From an uncultured Dehalococcoidia bacterium (GTDB taxonomy: Bacteria; Chloroflexota; Dehalococcoidia; Lucifugimonadales; UBA1127), in assembly GCA_913049785.1 (NCBI GenBank), contig CAJWXP010000021.1, positions 1 through 35,738 on the forward strand: 35,738 nt of DNA, in the 5' to 3' direction. A program made the position numbers and the translations under genes. Of this stretch, positions 24,257 through 32,428 are shown piece after piece (positions within the stretch are counted from its first letter, which is position 1; each line of letters begins with the position of its first letter). The notes under the pieces were generated by a model. The model saw nothing but the letters and a program-made list of their open reading frames with translations. It made no database searches and was not told the origin of the DNA.

Positions 24257-24505
24257 TTAAGCCTTCTCCAGCACACCTAAGTTCCGTAGCATCCTTGAGA
24301 CCGGTTCAGAAGGCTGAGCGCCATTCTTGATCCACTCGGCTGCCTTCTCGGTGTTGAGTTCAATCGTTGCGGGTTCAGTACGAGGGTTGTACAGCCCTAA
24401 CTGCTCAATGTACCCACCATCCCGAGAGGATCGTGAATCCATGACTACAATACGGTAACTGGGTTGGTGCTTCTTACCCATACGCCAGAGTCTGATGCGT
24501 AACAT
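24257..24505 (-). CDS. rpsP: 30S ribosomal protein bS16
   Basis: The start chosen is ATG 24505, giving MLRIRLWRMGKKHQPSYRIVV and an 82-residue protein of normal length. A longer frame to 24541 would add 12 residues without family support. GGAG lies 11 bases upstream. Conserved segments include SRSSRDGGYIEQLGLYNPRT and AAEWIKNGAQPSEPVSRML. It is first gene of the rpsP-khpA-rimM operon. Confidence 0.96.
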   Translation of the reverse strand: MLRIRLWRMGKKHQPSYRIVVMDSRSSRDGGYIEQLGLYNPRTEPATIELNTEKAAEWIKNGAQPSEPVSRMLRNLGVLEKA

Positions 24506-24574
24506 GAAAAGTAGGGCTCCTCGATAGATATAGCTTCCCAAGTATTATAGGTATCCATTGTACCTACTGTCAAA

Positions 24575-24612
24575 CCAGGGCAATGCCCTGGACCCACATG
24601 CCTGGCGGTTAC
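24575..24612 (-). repeat. Dispersed palindromic element, copy 8 (upstream of rpsP)
   Basis: Read on the minus strand it is GTAACCGCCAGGCATGTGGGTCC followed by hairpin CCAGGGC-ATT-GCCCTGG. The hairpin points toward rpsP, 70 bases away. This is the only copy in this orientation, and it lies about 80 bases from copy 9, facing away from it. Confidence 0.85.
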
Positions 24613-24690
24613 CCAACCAAGGATGTTAGACAAGGCAGTAGTACCTCACTCTTTTGTCTTATCAGATACTTGCTATACCAGATATGAGTA

Positions 24691-24719
24691 AGCCTGGGTC
24701 CAGGGCTCAGCCCTGGCTA
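24691..24719 (+). repeat. Dispersed palindromic element, copy 9 (MacB-like stop codon)
   Basis: The GTAACCGTC part is missing. AGCCTGGGTCC and hairpin CCAGGGCT-C-AGCCCTGG are intact, ending in CTA. CTA at 24717-24719 is the complement of the permease stop TAG. Confidence 0.82.
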
Positions 24720-25961
24720 TTCGTGGCGAAGTGCTTCGATGGGGTGCATCTTCGCTGCCTGCATTGCGGGGTAGATGCCGAAGAACAACCCTATGCCTCC
24801 CGAGACAGCCATGGCCAGGATAGCGATGTTTGTACTGAATGATGTGTTGAAGGTCTGGGTTCCCAGTTGCACGCCGTCCAGCACCTCCGTAAGGCCGAGG
24901 CCCAGAGCGACGCCCAGGACGCCGCCGGTCAGGCTCAGCAGGACGGCCTCAACCAGGAACTGCGATAGGATGTCGCGACGCTTGGCCCCCATTGCCTTGC
25001 GGATGCCTATCTCCCGTGTCCGCTCAGTCACGGACACCAGCATGATGTTCATGACGCCGATACCGCCTACCAGCAAGGAAATGCTGGCGATGGCGCCAAG
25101 GAACACCACAAAGGTCTCGTTGGTCTCCTCCAACGTCTCAATGGTCTCCTGCTGGTTGGTGATCGTAAAGTCGTCGTCACCGGTGATGCGGTGACGCAGT
25201 CGGAGGATGTTGCTGATCTCGTTGACAGCGGAGTCGGCGGAGTCGTCGTTGATCACCTGGACGTTCACCGTCTGTACGCTGATCTCACCCTGGGCCGTTC
25301 GCTCTGTTCCCAATCGAAAATACGCCGTGGTGATGGGGATGTACGCCTGGTCGTCCTGGTTGCCGAACCCACCGGACCCCTTACTCTTCATAACGCCGAT
25401 GACCTCAAATGGCCGACCGCTAACCTTGATCGTCTGATCGATCGGGTCTCTGAGGCCAAAGAGGTCTTCAACCACATCTGGTCCCAAAACGATCACTTGC
25501 GATGCTGCATTCACGTGGGCGGGCGTGATGGGCTGGCCGGACTCCACCTCAAAGCTCCGAACCGGGAGGTATTCGGGGGTGATTCCGATGATTCGCGTGT
25601 TCGTGTTTTCTCGCTCAAACACTAACTGCCCTCGAAGTTGGGTCTCAGGGGCTACAGCACCAACAGACGGCGCCAGAATAGGGTCTATCAACGCCTGGGA
25701 GTCCTCCAGCGTCAAGTTGGCCGCGCTGCCCTGTGCTCCGGCGAATCCGAACTGGTTGGTTGCGCCCGAGCGAATGAACAGTAAGTTGGTGCCAAGCGAC
25801 TCGATGCGAGAGGTGATGGACTCCTGAGCTCCACGGCCGATGGCCATCAACGTGATGACGGCCGACACGCCGATGATGATGCCAAGCAATGTCAATCCTG
25901 ACCGAAGCTTGTTGGAGTTCACAGCATCTATTGCTGTGAGAAACGTCGTCAGCGGGTTCAT
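24717..25961 (-). CDS. MacB-like ABC transporter permease
   Basis: The 414-residue protein has the MacB/FtsX layout. One N-terminal membrane helix (about 20-42, LTLLGIIIGVSAVITLMAIG) follows a cytosolic start MNPLTTFLTAIDAVNSNKLR. A large extracytoplasmic domain runs from about 45 to 285. Three C-terminal helices follow (from about 290, 345 and 380), with VGGIGVMNIMLVSVTERTREIGIRKAMGAKR between. Such proteins are mechanotransmission permeases, not classical channels. It overlaps the ATPase gene by four bases (ATGA), so translation is coupled. With the adaptor gene it forms a tripartite-style exporter, perhaps for a peptide, lipid or drug. Confidence 0.93.
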   Translation of the reverse strand: MNPLTTFLTAIDAVNSNKLRSGLTLLGIIIGVSAVITLMAIGRGAQESITSRIESLGTNLLFIRSGATNQFGFAGAQGSAANLTLEDSQALIDPILAPSVGAVAPETQLRGQLVFERENTNTRIIGITPEYLPVRSFEVESGQPITPAHVNAASQVIVLGPDVVEDLFGLRDPIDQTIKVSGRPFEVIGVMKSKGSGGFGNQDDQAYIPITTAYFRLGTERTAQGEISVQTVNVQVINDDSADSAVNEISNILRLRHRITGDDDFTITNQQETIETLEETNETFVVFLGAIASISLLVGGIGVMNIMLVSVTERTREIGIRKAMGAKRRDILSQFLVEAVLLSLTGGVLGVALGLGLTEVLDGVQLGTQTFNTSFSTNIAILAMAVSGGIGLFFGIYPAMQAAKMHPIEALRHE

Positions 25962-26695
25962 GCGTCAGTTCCCATCGGGATGAGGTGTTCACCGGCGTTC
26001 ATCGGGCTGGTCACCGGCTCATCGCTTATCACTCGGCCGTCTCGAAACGATACAATCCGGTTGGTGTGCTGCGCAATGTCCAATTCGTGGGTAACCATCA
26101 ACACGGTCAGTCCCTCGTCTCTGTTGAGGTGTTGGAAGACAGCCATGATCTCATCGCTGGACTTGGAGTCCAGGTTGCCGGTGGGCTCGTCGGCCAGCAT
26201 GATGGAGGGGTTCTTCACCAATGCTCTCGCAATCCCTACGCGCTGTTGCTCTCCGCCTGAGAGCTCCGCCGGGTGGTGTTTTGCCCTGTTGGCCAACCCA
26301 ACCCTTTCCAGTGCCTCCATAGCCCTGGCGCGTCGGTTTTTGCCGTTGCCATACATCAAGGGCATTTCCACGTTGGCGAGAGCGCTGGCACGGGGCAGCA
26401 GGTTGTAGGTCTGGAAAACGAAGCCGATCTTGCTATGACGTATCTCAGCAAGCTGGTTGTCGTTCATCCTGCCTACGTCCTCACCCTCAAGGACGTAGCG
26501 GCCTGAGGTTGCCACGTCCAAACACCCCAAGATATTCATCATCGTAGACTTGCCGGAGCCTGAAGGGCCCATGATGGACAGCATCTCTCCCTGTTGAACA
26601 GAGAGGCTTACACCCTGAAGCGCAGCGACTTCAACGTGGCCCATCTGGAATATCTTGGAAACGTCTTGTATATCTATCATCGGCGTTGTTCTCAA
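25958..26695 (-). CDS. ABC transporter ATP-binding protein (MacB/LolD class)
   Basis: This is a 245-residue ATPase with Walker A GPSGSGKST, Q-loop FVFQTYNLLPRASALANVEMPL, signature LSGGEQQRVGIARAL, Walker B SIMLADEPTGNLDSKSS and switch His in VMVTHELDIA. This Q-loop and signature pattern is typical of the LolD/MacB group. The start may be ATG 26680 (MIDIQDVSKIF) rather than 26695. It is the middle gene of the adaptor-ATPase-permease operon. Confidence 0.95.
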   Translation of the reverse strand: MRTTPMIDIQDVSKIFQMGHVEVAALQGVSLSVQQGEMLSIMGPSGSGKSTMMNILGCLDVATSGRYVLEGEDVGRMNDNQLAEIRHSKIGFVFQTYNLLPRASALANVEMPLMYGNGKNRRARAMEALERVGLANRAKHHPAELSGGEQQRVGIARALVKNPSIMLADEPTGNLDSKSSDEIMAVFQHLNRDEGLTVLMVTHELDIAQHTNRIVSFRDGRVISDEPVTSPMNAGEHLIPMGTDA

Positions 26696-26716
26696 TCCGT
26701 AGGAATAACGTGTTGG

Positions 26717-28732
26717 CTATCGTGCAGGGGGAGTCCGTCCGCCTGCGCCGCCGCCACCGCCCGCGCCGCCACCCTGGCTTCGTTGCTCCAAGAACCTACG
26801 CCGCTGTTCACCGGTGAAGTTGCCGCCACCCAAGCCACCGAAGCCGCCACCCAGCCGGACGATGTTGCCGAAGAACTGGTTGGTAGCACCGCCCTGCGTG
26901 GTGGATACCACCATGTCGCCCTCTTCCAGGCCAGTAAGGGCGATCGTCCAAAAGCCATCGCTGCTGCCCAGGGTTATCGCTCGTTCCGTGATCTCGCCCT
27001 CAAAACTGACTAGCACGATAGGTTCCTCGATGGTGCCTGCGATGGATGTGCTGGGAATGAGCAGGACGTCTGATTCTTGTTGAAGGACGATGTTCGCAGT
27101 GGCGCTCAGACCTTCACGAAGTCGTAGTCGACCAGGCGTCTGAACTTCGATCTGGATCGGATACGTCACCACGCCCTGCTGGTTTACTCCTGTTTGGGAG
27201 ACGCTGGTGACCACGCCCGGAAGCTGGATCCCTGGTAGTCCATCCAGTGAGATGCGCGCTTCAGCCCCCACCCGTACGGCCAGGACGTCTATCTCATCCA
27301 ATCGAGCGTCCACTTCCGCCACGGACGGGTCTACTACTTCGATTGCCGCGTTGTTTGCGCCGGCAGCCCGCCCGACTTCGATGTTGACGCTGCCGATGAA
27401 GCCGTTGAAGGGGGCCTTGAGTACCGTGAGTTCCAGTTTCTGTTCTGCGGTACCTACCGTAGCGGCGGCGGCGTTCACTTCTGCCTCACGCAGGGTCAAC
27501 ATCAGCGTGTCTGGCAGCGCGATCACATCTGCAAGGTTGTCGTTGGCCTCGGCCAGTTGTGCGAAGGCCACTTCCATTTCCCGCTGCTTGACCACGATCT
27601 CCAGCGGGTTGGCACCTTCAATGGCTGTCTGCAGCTTCTCTTCCGCGTTGCTCAGAGCCGATGTAGCCGAGTCAACTGCCTTCAGGGCGTTTGATATCGT
27701 CTTTGCTGCAGAGGCGTCTATTGAACCCCAGGAGCTGAGCGCTTTGTCCATTGCGGTCCATGACTTATCGATTTTTGATCGAGCACAGACGTCCTGAGAG
27801 CGCAACGTGATGTTTGCGCAGGTGCCGAAGATATTCCCCGGAAAGAGCGTCAACCACGTTAGAACGGTGAACTCACTCCAAGCTGTATCAGGGTCTTCGA
27901 CTAAATCAGGAGTGAAAGCGAGGACCGAATTGATGGGGTCGTCGCGTTGGAGGGCAGTGAAGAGGAAATCCAGGTTGATTGCGTGGGATGACAGGAAATC
28001 ATCTACGGTCATCTTGTATTCAGCTTCAGTCAGCGTCATTCCAAGGAAGTTGTTGATCGTGGTCTGATAGCCCTCTTGCGCATTGGTCAACGCAGTTGTG
28101 GCAGCCTGTATCTTTGCTACTTGATCCGTCTGTTGGAAGGCAAGGTCGTTCTGGGCGCTCGCCAGAGAGGCATTCGCCGTGGCTTCCTGACTCTGGGCTT
28201 CCTCAAGGACGGCCAGAGAGACCGGGCCCTGGATCTCTGCAAGCGCTGTAGTCGTCTGATCTAGCTTCAACTCTGCTGAAGCCACAGTCTTCTGCGCTTG
28301 CGCTAACTCCAATGGGGTTTGTGGGGCCTGTGCTAGTTCATATGCGTCCGTAGCCTTCTGAAGGTTGACCTGAGCCTGGGCAAGCTCTTTCTGGAGTTGG
28401 GCCACAGTATCGTCGTCCAGCCTCGCCAGTTCTTGTCCTGTCTGCACGGTGTCCCCAACGGCTACAGCTACTTCTGCCACCGTTCCCTGGGAACCGAAGA
28501 ACAGGTTCTCACGGTTGGAGAACACGATGCTGCCGCTACTGGTAATCTGGTTTATCAGGTCTCCCCTACGCACCTCAACGATCTGCTGCCCTTCCTCCAG
28601 TGTCCCGCTCTCCGTTGAGTCACTTTGGGTATAGGCGTAAACCCCGCTCCCTGCTGCTCCCGCCACAACAACCGCAATGACGATTGCCTGCCAGGCTTGA
28701 AGTGATTTCAATCGATTAAACAGGTTGCCCAT
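26717..28732 (-). CDS. HlyD/MacA-type membrane-fusion adaptor with unusually long coiled coil
   Basis: This is a 671-residue protein with one N-terminal membrane anchor (about 16-34, AIVIAVVVAGAAGSGVYAY). A first lipoyl half (GTVAEVAVAVGDTVQTGQELARL) is followed by a very long Ala/Gln/Leu-rich coiled coil (about 110-440). An insert of about 120 residues with two Cys (FGTCAN, SQDVCARS) breaks it. The second lipoyl half (LTVLKAPFNGFIGSVNIEVGRAAG) and beta-barrel domains come after. It ends in a Gly/Arg-rich tail with FGGLGGGNF and GGGAGGGGGAGG. MacA homologues average about 370-400 residues, so the insert and tail are notable. It is the first gene of the efflux operon. Confidence 0.9.
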   Translation of the reverse strand: MGNLFNRLKSLQAWQAIVIAVVVAGAAGSGVYAYTQSDSTESGTLEEGQQIVEVRRGDLINQITSSGSIVFSNRENLFFGSQGTVAEVAVAVGDTVQTGQELARLDDDTVAQLQKELAQAQVNLQKATDAYELAQAPQTPLELAQAQKTVASAELKLDQTTTALAEIQGPVSLAVLEEAQSQEATANASLASAQNDLAFQQTDQVAKIQAATTALTNAQEGYQTTINNFLGMTLTEAEYKMTVDDFLSSHAINLDFLFTALQRDDPINSVLAFTPDLVEDPDTAWSEFTVLTWLTLFPGNIFGTCANITLRSQDVCARSKIDKSWTAMDKALSSWGSIDASAAKTISNALKAVDSATSALSNAEEKLQTAIEGANPLEIVVKQREMEVAFAQLAEANDNLADVIALPDTLMLTLREAEVNAAAATVGTAEQKLELTVLKAPFNGFIGSVNIEVGRAAGANNAAIEVVDPSVAEVDARLDEIDVLAVRVGAEARISLDGLPGIQLPGVVTSVSQTGVNQQGVVTYPIQIEVQTPGRLRLREGLSATANIVLQQESDVLLIPSTSIAGTIEEPIVLVSFEGEITERAITLGSSDGFWTIALTGLEEGDMVVSTTQGGATNQFFGNIVRLGGGFGGLGGGNFTGEQRRRFLEQRSQGGGAGGGGGAGGRTPPAR

Positions 28733-28814
28733 GAAGTTCCTCCATTGGATGGCCGGGATTTCCGTAGTTAGACCACAATCGTTTTTTAAGCGCCTGATGC
28801 CCTATTAGTAAATC

Positions 28815-28857
28815 GCCCCCAAGAACTCGTTACGGATGATAACGAATTTTTGGGGGC
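28815..28857. terminator. Long inverted repeat between the DsbA-like gene and the adaptor gene
   Basis: Arms 28815-28832 and 28840-28857 (outer GCCCCCAA with TTGGGGGC, inner CGTTA with TAACG) give an 18-bp stem with one C-A mismatch and one G-T pair around a 7-base loop. It lies 69 bases past the DsbA-like stop, as a terminator would. It has no strong T-run on the minus strand, so a protein-binding or RNA-structure role is also possible. Confidence 0.65.
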
Positions 28858-28925
28858 AAAGTTAGTAGGGTAGTAAATTTACGCACATCGTCCTGTTTGA
28901 CGCAGTGTTCATCGATACAATGCGA

Positions 28926-29558
28926 TTATTGGCCCTCTGCTTCGTTTTCTTCTATGACCTTATCTATCACCTGCTTGAAGAACTCGTATGGATGTGCTCC
29001 AGTGAACAGGTATTTGCCGATGGTGAACGCTGGGATGCCGTTGATCCCATGCGAGAGCGCTTCCTGATATTGCTGTTGCACCGTGCCCGTATGAGTCTGC
29101 TGGCTCAGCGCTTCTTCAAGCTTGTCCGCGTCCAGCCCAACCTCTACTGCCGCCGCTTTTAGTACAGACACCTGCTCGATGTCTTCGCCTCGCTCCCAGT
29201 AGGCACGATAAACGGCATGGTGGAAGGGTATCTCAAGGCCGTTCTGCTTGGCATGCTCGGTAGCTTCCAGCGCAGGCACAGTGTAAGGCGTGTGCGGGCT
29301 GCGACGCATGGTCAGGCCCGCTTCCTCCGCCAGGGTACGCAGGGGCTCGTTCAGTTCACCGTTGGGGCCCTCGCCTTCGCGTGGCTGTCGGTCCCTGCCT
29401 CCTAGTTCCATGTCCGGTCTGAGGAAGAACGCGTGGGTTTCCACCTCTATGGAATATTCCTCTTGGAGTCGTGTCAGCCTCTCCAGGCCGATGTAGCACC
29501 AAGGTCATATATAGTCATACCAAACGGTGATGGGAACTGTCTGGGTCTTGCTGGCCAT
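28926..29558 (-). CDS. Selenocysteine-containing DsbA/FrnE-like thiol oxidoreductase (UPWC motif)
   Basis: Reading through an in-frame TGA (29507-29505, codon 18) gives a 210-residue protein from ATG 29558, which has GGGGGAT upstream. The start reads MASKTQTVPITVWYDYI-U-PWCYIG. FrnE-type DsbA proteins have C-PW-C-Y-G here, so TGA replaces the first, nucleophilic Cys of CxxC and Cys21 is the partner. The helical insertion (EAGLTMRRSPHTPYTVPALEATEHA, FHHAVYRAYWERGEDI) and the cis-Pro segment GINGIPAFTIGKYLFTGAHPYEFF confirm the family. There is no signal peptide, so it is probably cytosolic, like FrnE. The role is likely disulfide exchange or reduction under oxidative stress. Translation from a later ATG (29444) would lack the active site and is not credible. 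Confidence 0.87.
29474..29504 (-). promoter_or_regulatory. Bacterial SECIS hairpin of the FrnE-like gene
   Basis: On the minus strand, 13 bases after UGA, TCGGCCT (29491-29485) pairs with AGGCTGA (29480-29474) in a 7-bp stem with one G-T pair. The loop is GGAG. A GG at the top of a small apical loop about 21 bases after UGA fits the bacterial SECIS model well. Confidence 0.72.
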
Positions 29559-29648
29559 AGCTATCCCCCTGCATTAGTTGCGACAGTATACCATGCGTTT
29601 GTGCGCCGTTAGAGCGTCCTTTTTGTATCTGGCGGCGACTGTTTCACC

Positions 29649-29677
29649 TTGACATGAATGGGGTTGAACGCTAGTCT
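29649..29677 (+). promoter_or_regulatory. Promoter of fmdB-dtd
   Basis: A perfect -35 TTGACA (29649-29654) is followed after 17 bases by TAGTCT (29672-29677), 45 bases before the GTG start. The -10 is weak. Confidence 0.45.
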
Positions 29678-29721
29678 GAATATAGATGTAGCCCGTATAT
29701 TTAGGCGAGATTGGGGGCACC

Positions 29722-30099
29722 GTGCCCAGGTACGATTACCAATGTACAGAATGTAACCATCTATTTGAGCTCAAACAGGGCTTCGATGCAGAGACCGTCA
29801 CAGACTGCCCGAAGTGCGGCAAGATAGCTGAACGACAGATTAGCTTGGTACCCGTTATCTTCAAGGGTAGCGGCTGGTATGTGAACGATTATGGCAAGAA
29901 GAAGAGCACCCTTGGTGACTCATCTTCTTCAAACGGTAGTGATGGTGGCAGTGACGGTGGCGGCGACAGCGCTGCTTCTAGCCACGACGATGGCGGCCAT
30001 TCCCACAGCCATGGCGGCCATAGCCACACCCACGATCACGGCTCCGAAACCAGTACTACCCCAGCACCTGCAGCCGAATCTTCTTCCTCAGACAAGTAG
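29722..30099 (+). CDS. FmdB-family zinc-ribbon protein with His-rich tail
   Basis: This 125-residue protein starts at GTG 29722 after GGGGG. Residues 1-55 form the FmdB/CxxC-regulatory zinc ribbon: PRYDYQCTECNHLFELKQGF, then TDCPKCGKIAERQISLVPVIFKGSGWYVNDYG, with two CxxC pairs. From residue 65 the tail is first Ser/Gly/Asp-rich and then a His run (GGHSHSHGGHSHTHDHGSET) that could bind Zn, Ni or Cu. FmdB domains are linked to regulation of amide and formamide use, but the general role is unknown. dtd follows after 12 bases, probably in one transcript. Confidence 0.85.
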   Translation: MPRYDYQCTECNHLFELKQGFDAETVTDCPKCGKIAERQISLVPVIFKGSGWYVNDYGKKKSTLGDSSSSNGSDGGSDGGGDSAASSHDDGGHSHSHGGHSHTHDHGSETSTTPAPAAESSSSDK

Positions 30100-30111
30100 C
30101 GGTAACCCCTC

Positions 30112-30573
30112 GTGCGGGCGTTGATCCAACGTGTCTCGTCCGCCTCCGTCAGCATCGATGGTGAGAACCTTGGTAGCATAACGACTGGCCTTGTGGTGCT
30201 CCTTGGCGTGGGCGAGGGCGATACGCAGGAAGACGCACGATACATCGTTGATAAGACCCTCAACCTCCGTGTCTTCCCCGACGATGCTGGACGCTTCGAT
30301 CGCTCATTGATAGACATCAACGGCGATTTGCTGGTGGTCAGCCAGTTCACCCTCTATGCCGATACCCGAAAGGGCCGTCGACCCAGCTTCACCGGTGCAG
30401 CCCTCCCCGAAGTAGCCAACCCCCTCTACGAGAGTACGGTCGAGCTGTTCAAGGCGTCGTACCACAACGTGGTCACTGGTCGCTTCGCCGAACATATGCT
30501 GGTGAACATCCAGAACGATGGCCCTGTCACTATCATGCTGGACTCTGCGGAAAGGGAAAAGCCGAGGCGGTAG
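30112..30573 (+). CDS. dtd: D-aminoacyl-tRNA deacylase
   Basis: The 153-residue DTD starts at GTG 30112. It has the usual start MRALIQRVSSASVSIDGE, GLVVLLGVGEGDT, the catalytic-region SQFTLYADTRKGRRPSF and the second motif NDGPVTIML, where the Gly-Pro dipeptide enforces chirality. It removes D-amino acids (and Gly from tRNA-Ala) from mischarged tRNAs. It is second gene after fmdB. Confidence 0.96.
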   Translation: MRALIQRVSSASVSIDGENLGSITTGLVVLLGVGEGDTQEDARYIVDKTLNLRVFPDDAGRFDRSLIDINGDLLVVSQFTLYADTRKGRRPSFTGAALPEVANPLYESTVELFKASYHNVVTGRFAEHMLVNIQNDGPVTIMLDSAEREKPRR

Positions 30574-30602
30574 GGCTAGCCAATTGAAGAGAAGTTTCTT
30601 AG

Positions 30603-30642
30603 GTAACCGTCAGGCGCTTGGGTCGAGGGCTAGCCCTGGTAG
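30603..30642 (+). repeat. Dispersed palindromic element, copy 10 (nadC stop codon)
   Basis: GTAACCGTCAGGCGCTTGGGTC is followed by GAGGGC-TA-GCCCTGG and TAG. Here the complement of the nadC stop (CTA, 30630-30632) lies in the centre of the palindrome, so the last nadC codons (for YQG) are part of the element. Confidence 0.83.
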
Positions 30643-31484
30643 GAGATGTCCATGCTGATATCCAGCGCCTGAGCCGAGTGGGTGAGCGCTCCCACTGATA
30701 TCAGGTCAACGCCTGTTGCTGCGACGGCCTGTATTGTTGTCAAGTTGATGCCGCCGGACGCCTCCAATAATGCACGGCCCTTGTTGACCTCCACTGCCTT
30801 GCGCATCTCGTCTGGCGACATGTTGTCGAGCAGCAGGAGCTGCGCCCCGGCTTCCAACGCTTCTTCGGCTTCTGCCACTGACGTCACTTCCACCTCTACT
30901 TTGATCGTGTGTGACGCACGCTCGTGGGCCTGCCGCACAACATCGCCCAGGGACATCCCTCGGAGCTTCAACGCTGCAATGTGGTTGTCCTTGATGAGCA
31001 CTCCATCGCCGAGGTTCTGACGGTGGTTGTGGCCGCCTCCGCATCGCACGGCGTACTTCTCCAGTGAACGCAGGCCGGGGATGGTCTTACGCGTATCGAT
31101 GATCTGGGAGCCCGTGCCATTCACTGCCTCCACGTACGTTGCGGTCGCCGTAGCGATGCCACTAAGGTGCTGCATGAAGTTCACGGCGGTGCGCTCCGCC
31201 TTTAGCATGGTGGCCGCAGAGCCGCTGACCCGGAGGATGACGCTGCCTCGCTCCATGCTTGCGCCATCGGCCAGAGCGACTTCCACGGTCAGGTCAGGGT
31301 CGACGCGATGGAACACCGCAGCAGCAATCTCACTGCCTGACAGCACCCCCGGGGATTTTGCGTGGAGTGTGGCCGTAGCCTGCAGGTCGTCCGGGATCAG
31401 CGCGTCTGTTGTAGCATCGCCGATGCTAAGGTCTTCCTGGATAGCCCGGTCAATGAGGTCGTTCACTTCAGGGGTGAGTGGCAT
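30630..31484 (-). CDS. nadC: Nicotinate-nucleotide pyrophosphorylase (quinolinate phosphoribosyltransferase)
   Basis: The 284-residue enzyme is of normal length. Conserved parts are LSIGDATTDALIP, AERTAVNFMQHLSGIAT, DTRKTIPGLRSLEKYAVRCGGGHNHRQNLGDGVLIKDNHI (Arg/His/Lys of the quinolinate pocket), VEVEVTSVAEAEEAL and LEASGGINL. It makes nicotinate mononucleotide from quinolinate and PRPP. It starts 14 bases after the metallo-beta-lactamase gene stop, so the two are co-transcribed. nadA is about 1.6 kb away on the same strand; nadB is not seen. The C-terminal residues are encoded within the repeat. Confidence 0.96.
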   Translation of the reverse strand: MPLTPEVNDLIDRAIQEDLSIGDATTDALIPDDLQATATLHAKSPGVLSGSEIAAAVFHRVDPDLTVEVALADGASMERGSVILRVSGSAATMLKAERTAVNFMQHLSGIATATATYVEAVNGTGSQIIDTRKTIPGLRSLEKYAVRCGGGHNHRQNLGDGVLIKDNHIAALKLRGMSLGDVVRQAHERASHTIKVEVEVTSVAEAEEALEAGAQLLLLDNMSPDEMRKAVEVNKGRALLEASGGINLTTIQAVAATGVDLISVGALTHSAQALDISMDISYQG

Positions 31485-31498
31485 CGTGCGTTTCCTGT

Positions 31499-32347
31499 CT
31501 AAATCGTGAGTTGGAGAAGGTCATGGCCTACTTTGAAGTCACCTTTGTACGTAGATGTGATGACGCCGGTGGCCCACGCTTCATCGAAGTTGCTGGGCAG
31601 GTGGGACACCACCAGCCGTGGCACGCCGGATTCCTGCGCCAGGATCCCTAGCTGATCCGGTGCTGTGTGGGAATCGGCGATGCGATTACGTATCTCAGGC
31701 TGAGTTTGAAGTTGGTTGCCCTGCGGATCGACCATATAGTTGGCTTCGTTTGCCGGTCGACCCTGGGTCAGCTCATGCACAAGCAGGTCTGCGCCCGTGG
31801 CTGCTTTGATGACGGCATCGCATGGTGCAGTGTCGCCGGAGATGACCAGCTTGGTGCTGTCCTGTTCGAACACAAACCCAAGGGCTGGCTTCACGTAGCC
31901 GTGATCGACTTCGATTGCAGTCACCTGCCAGTCAGTCCCAGTGAAGGTGCCGCCGTCCTCGATTTCGATGACGTTGACGTTCATGACGTCATCACCCACA
32001 CGGTCGTGCAGACGTCTTAGTTTGATATCGAACTCGAAGGCGTGGATGAGCCGATCGACGAACTCTCGCGTCTGCGGCGGCCCGATGATGATGTATGGCT
32101 TCGGCCGGTTGGCGATCCACCCGCTAATGAGTAGATGGGCCAGGTCGATCGTGTGGTCTGAATGCATGTGAGTGATGAAGATGTAGTCGAGTTCCACCGG
32201 GTGCTTGCCCACCTCTACCATCCTACGGGCCACGCCACTGCCAGCATCGACTAGCACCGAGGAATCGCCTAACTGAATGTGCTGGCTTGGCCCCGCCCGC
32301 AGCGGGTTGGGGTGTGGTGTGCCTGTGCCGAGCAGTGTCAACTCCAT
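31499..32347 (-). CDS. RNase Z-like metallo-beta-lactamase hydrolase
   Basis: The 282-residue protein has GGAGG before ATG 32347. It begins MELTLLGTGTPHPNPLRAGPSQHIQL, as RNase Z/ElaC-like proteins do. It carries the zinc motif THMHSDHTIDLAHLL (HxHxDH), a late metal-site region VISGDTAPCDAV, and AADLLVHELTQ plus a final VVSHLPSNF with the last His. It lacks the obvious long exosite arm of tRNase Z, so it may be an arylsulfatase or phosphodiesterase relative rather than the tRNA 3-prime processing enzyme. It is upstream of nadC in one transcript; a functional link to NAD synthesis is not evident. Confidence 0.85.
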   Translation of the reverse strand: MELTLLGTGTPHPNPLRAGPSQHIQLGDSSVLVDAGSGVARRMVEVGKHPVELDYIFITHMHSDHTIDLAHLLISGWIANRPKPYIIIGPPQTREFVDRLIHAFEFDIKLRRLHDRVGDDVMNVNVIEIEDGGTFTGTDWQVTAIEVDHGYVKPALGFVFEQDSTKLVISGDTAPCDAVIKAATGADLLVHELTQGRPANEANYMVDPQGNQLQTQPEIRNRIADSHTAPDQLGILAQESGVPRLVVSHLPSNFDEAWATGVITSTYKGDFKVGHDLLQLTI

Positions 32348-32428
32348 TGCATATCCTCCCTGTGCCTAGCGTTGAGCTTGAAAATTTTCGCGTGGCGTAT
32401 TGCTGGTGTGTTGCCATGACCCGGTTAG

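Noticed and set aside
28926-29444. DsbA-like protein starting at ATG 29444
   Set aside because: It would lack the whole first strand and active site, which are present upstream in the same frame once TGA is read as Sec.
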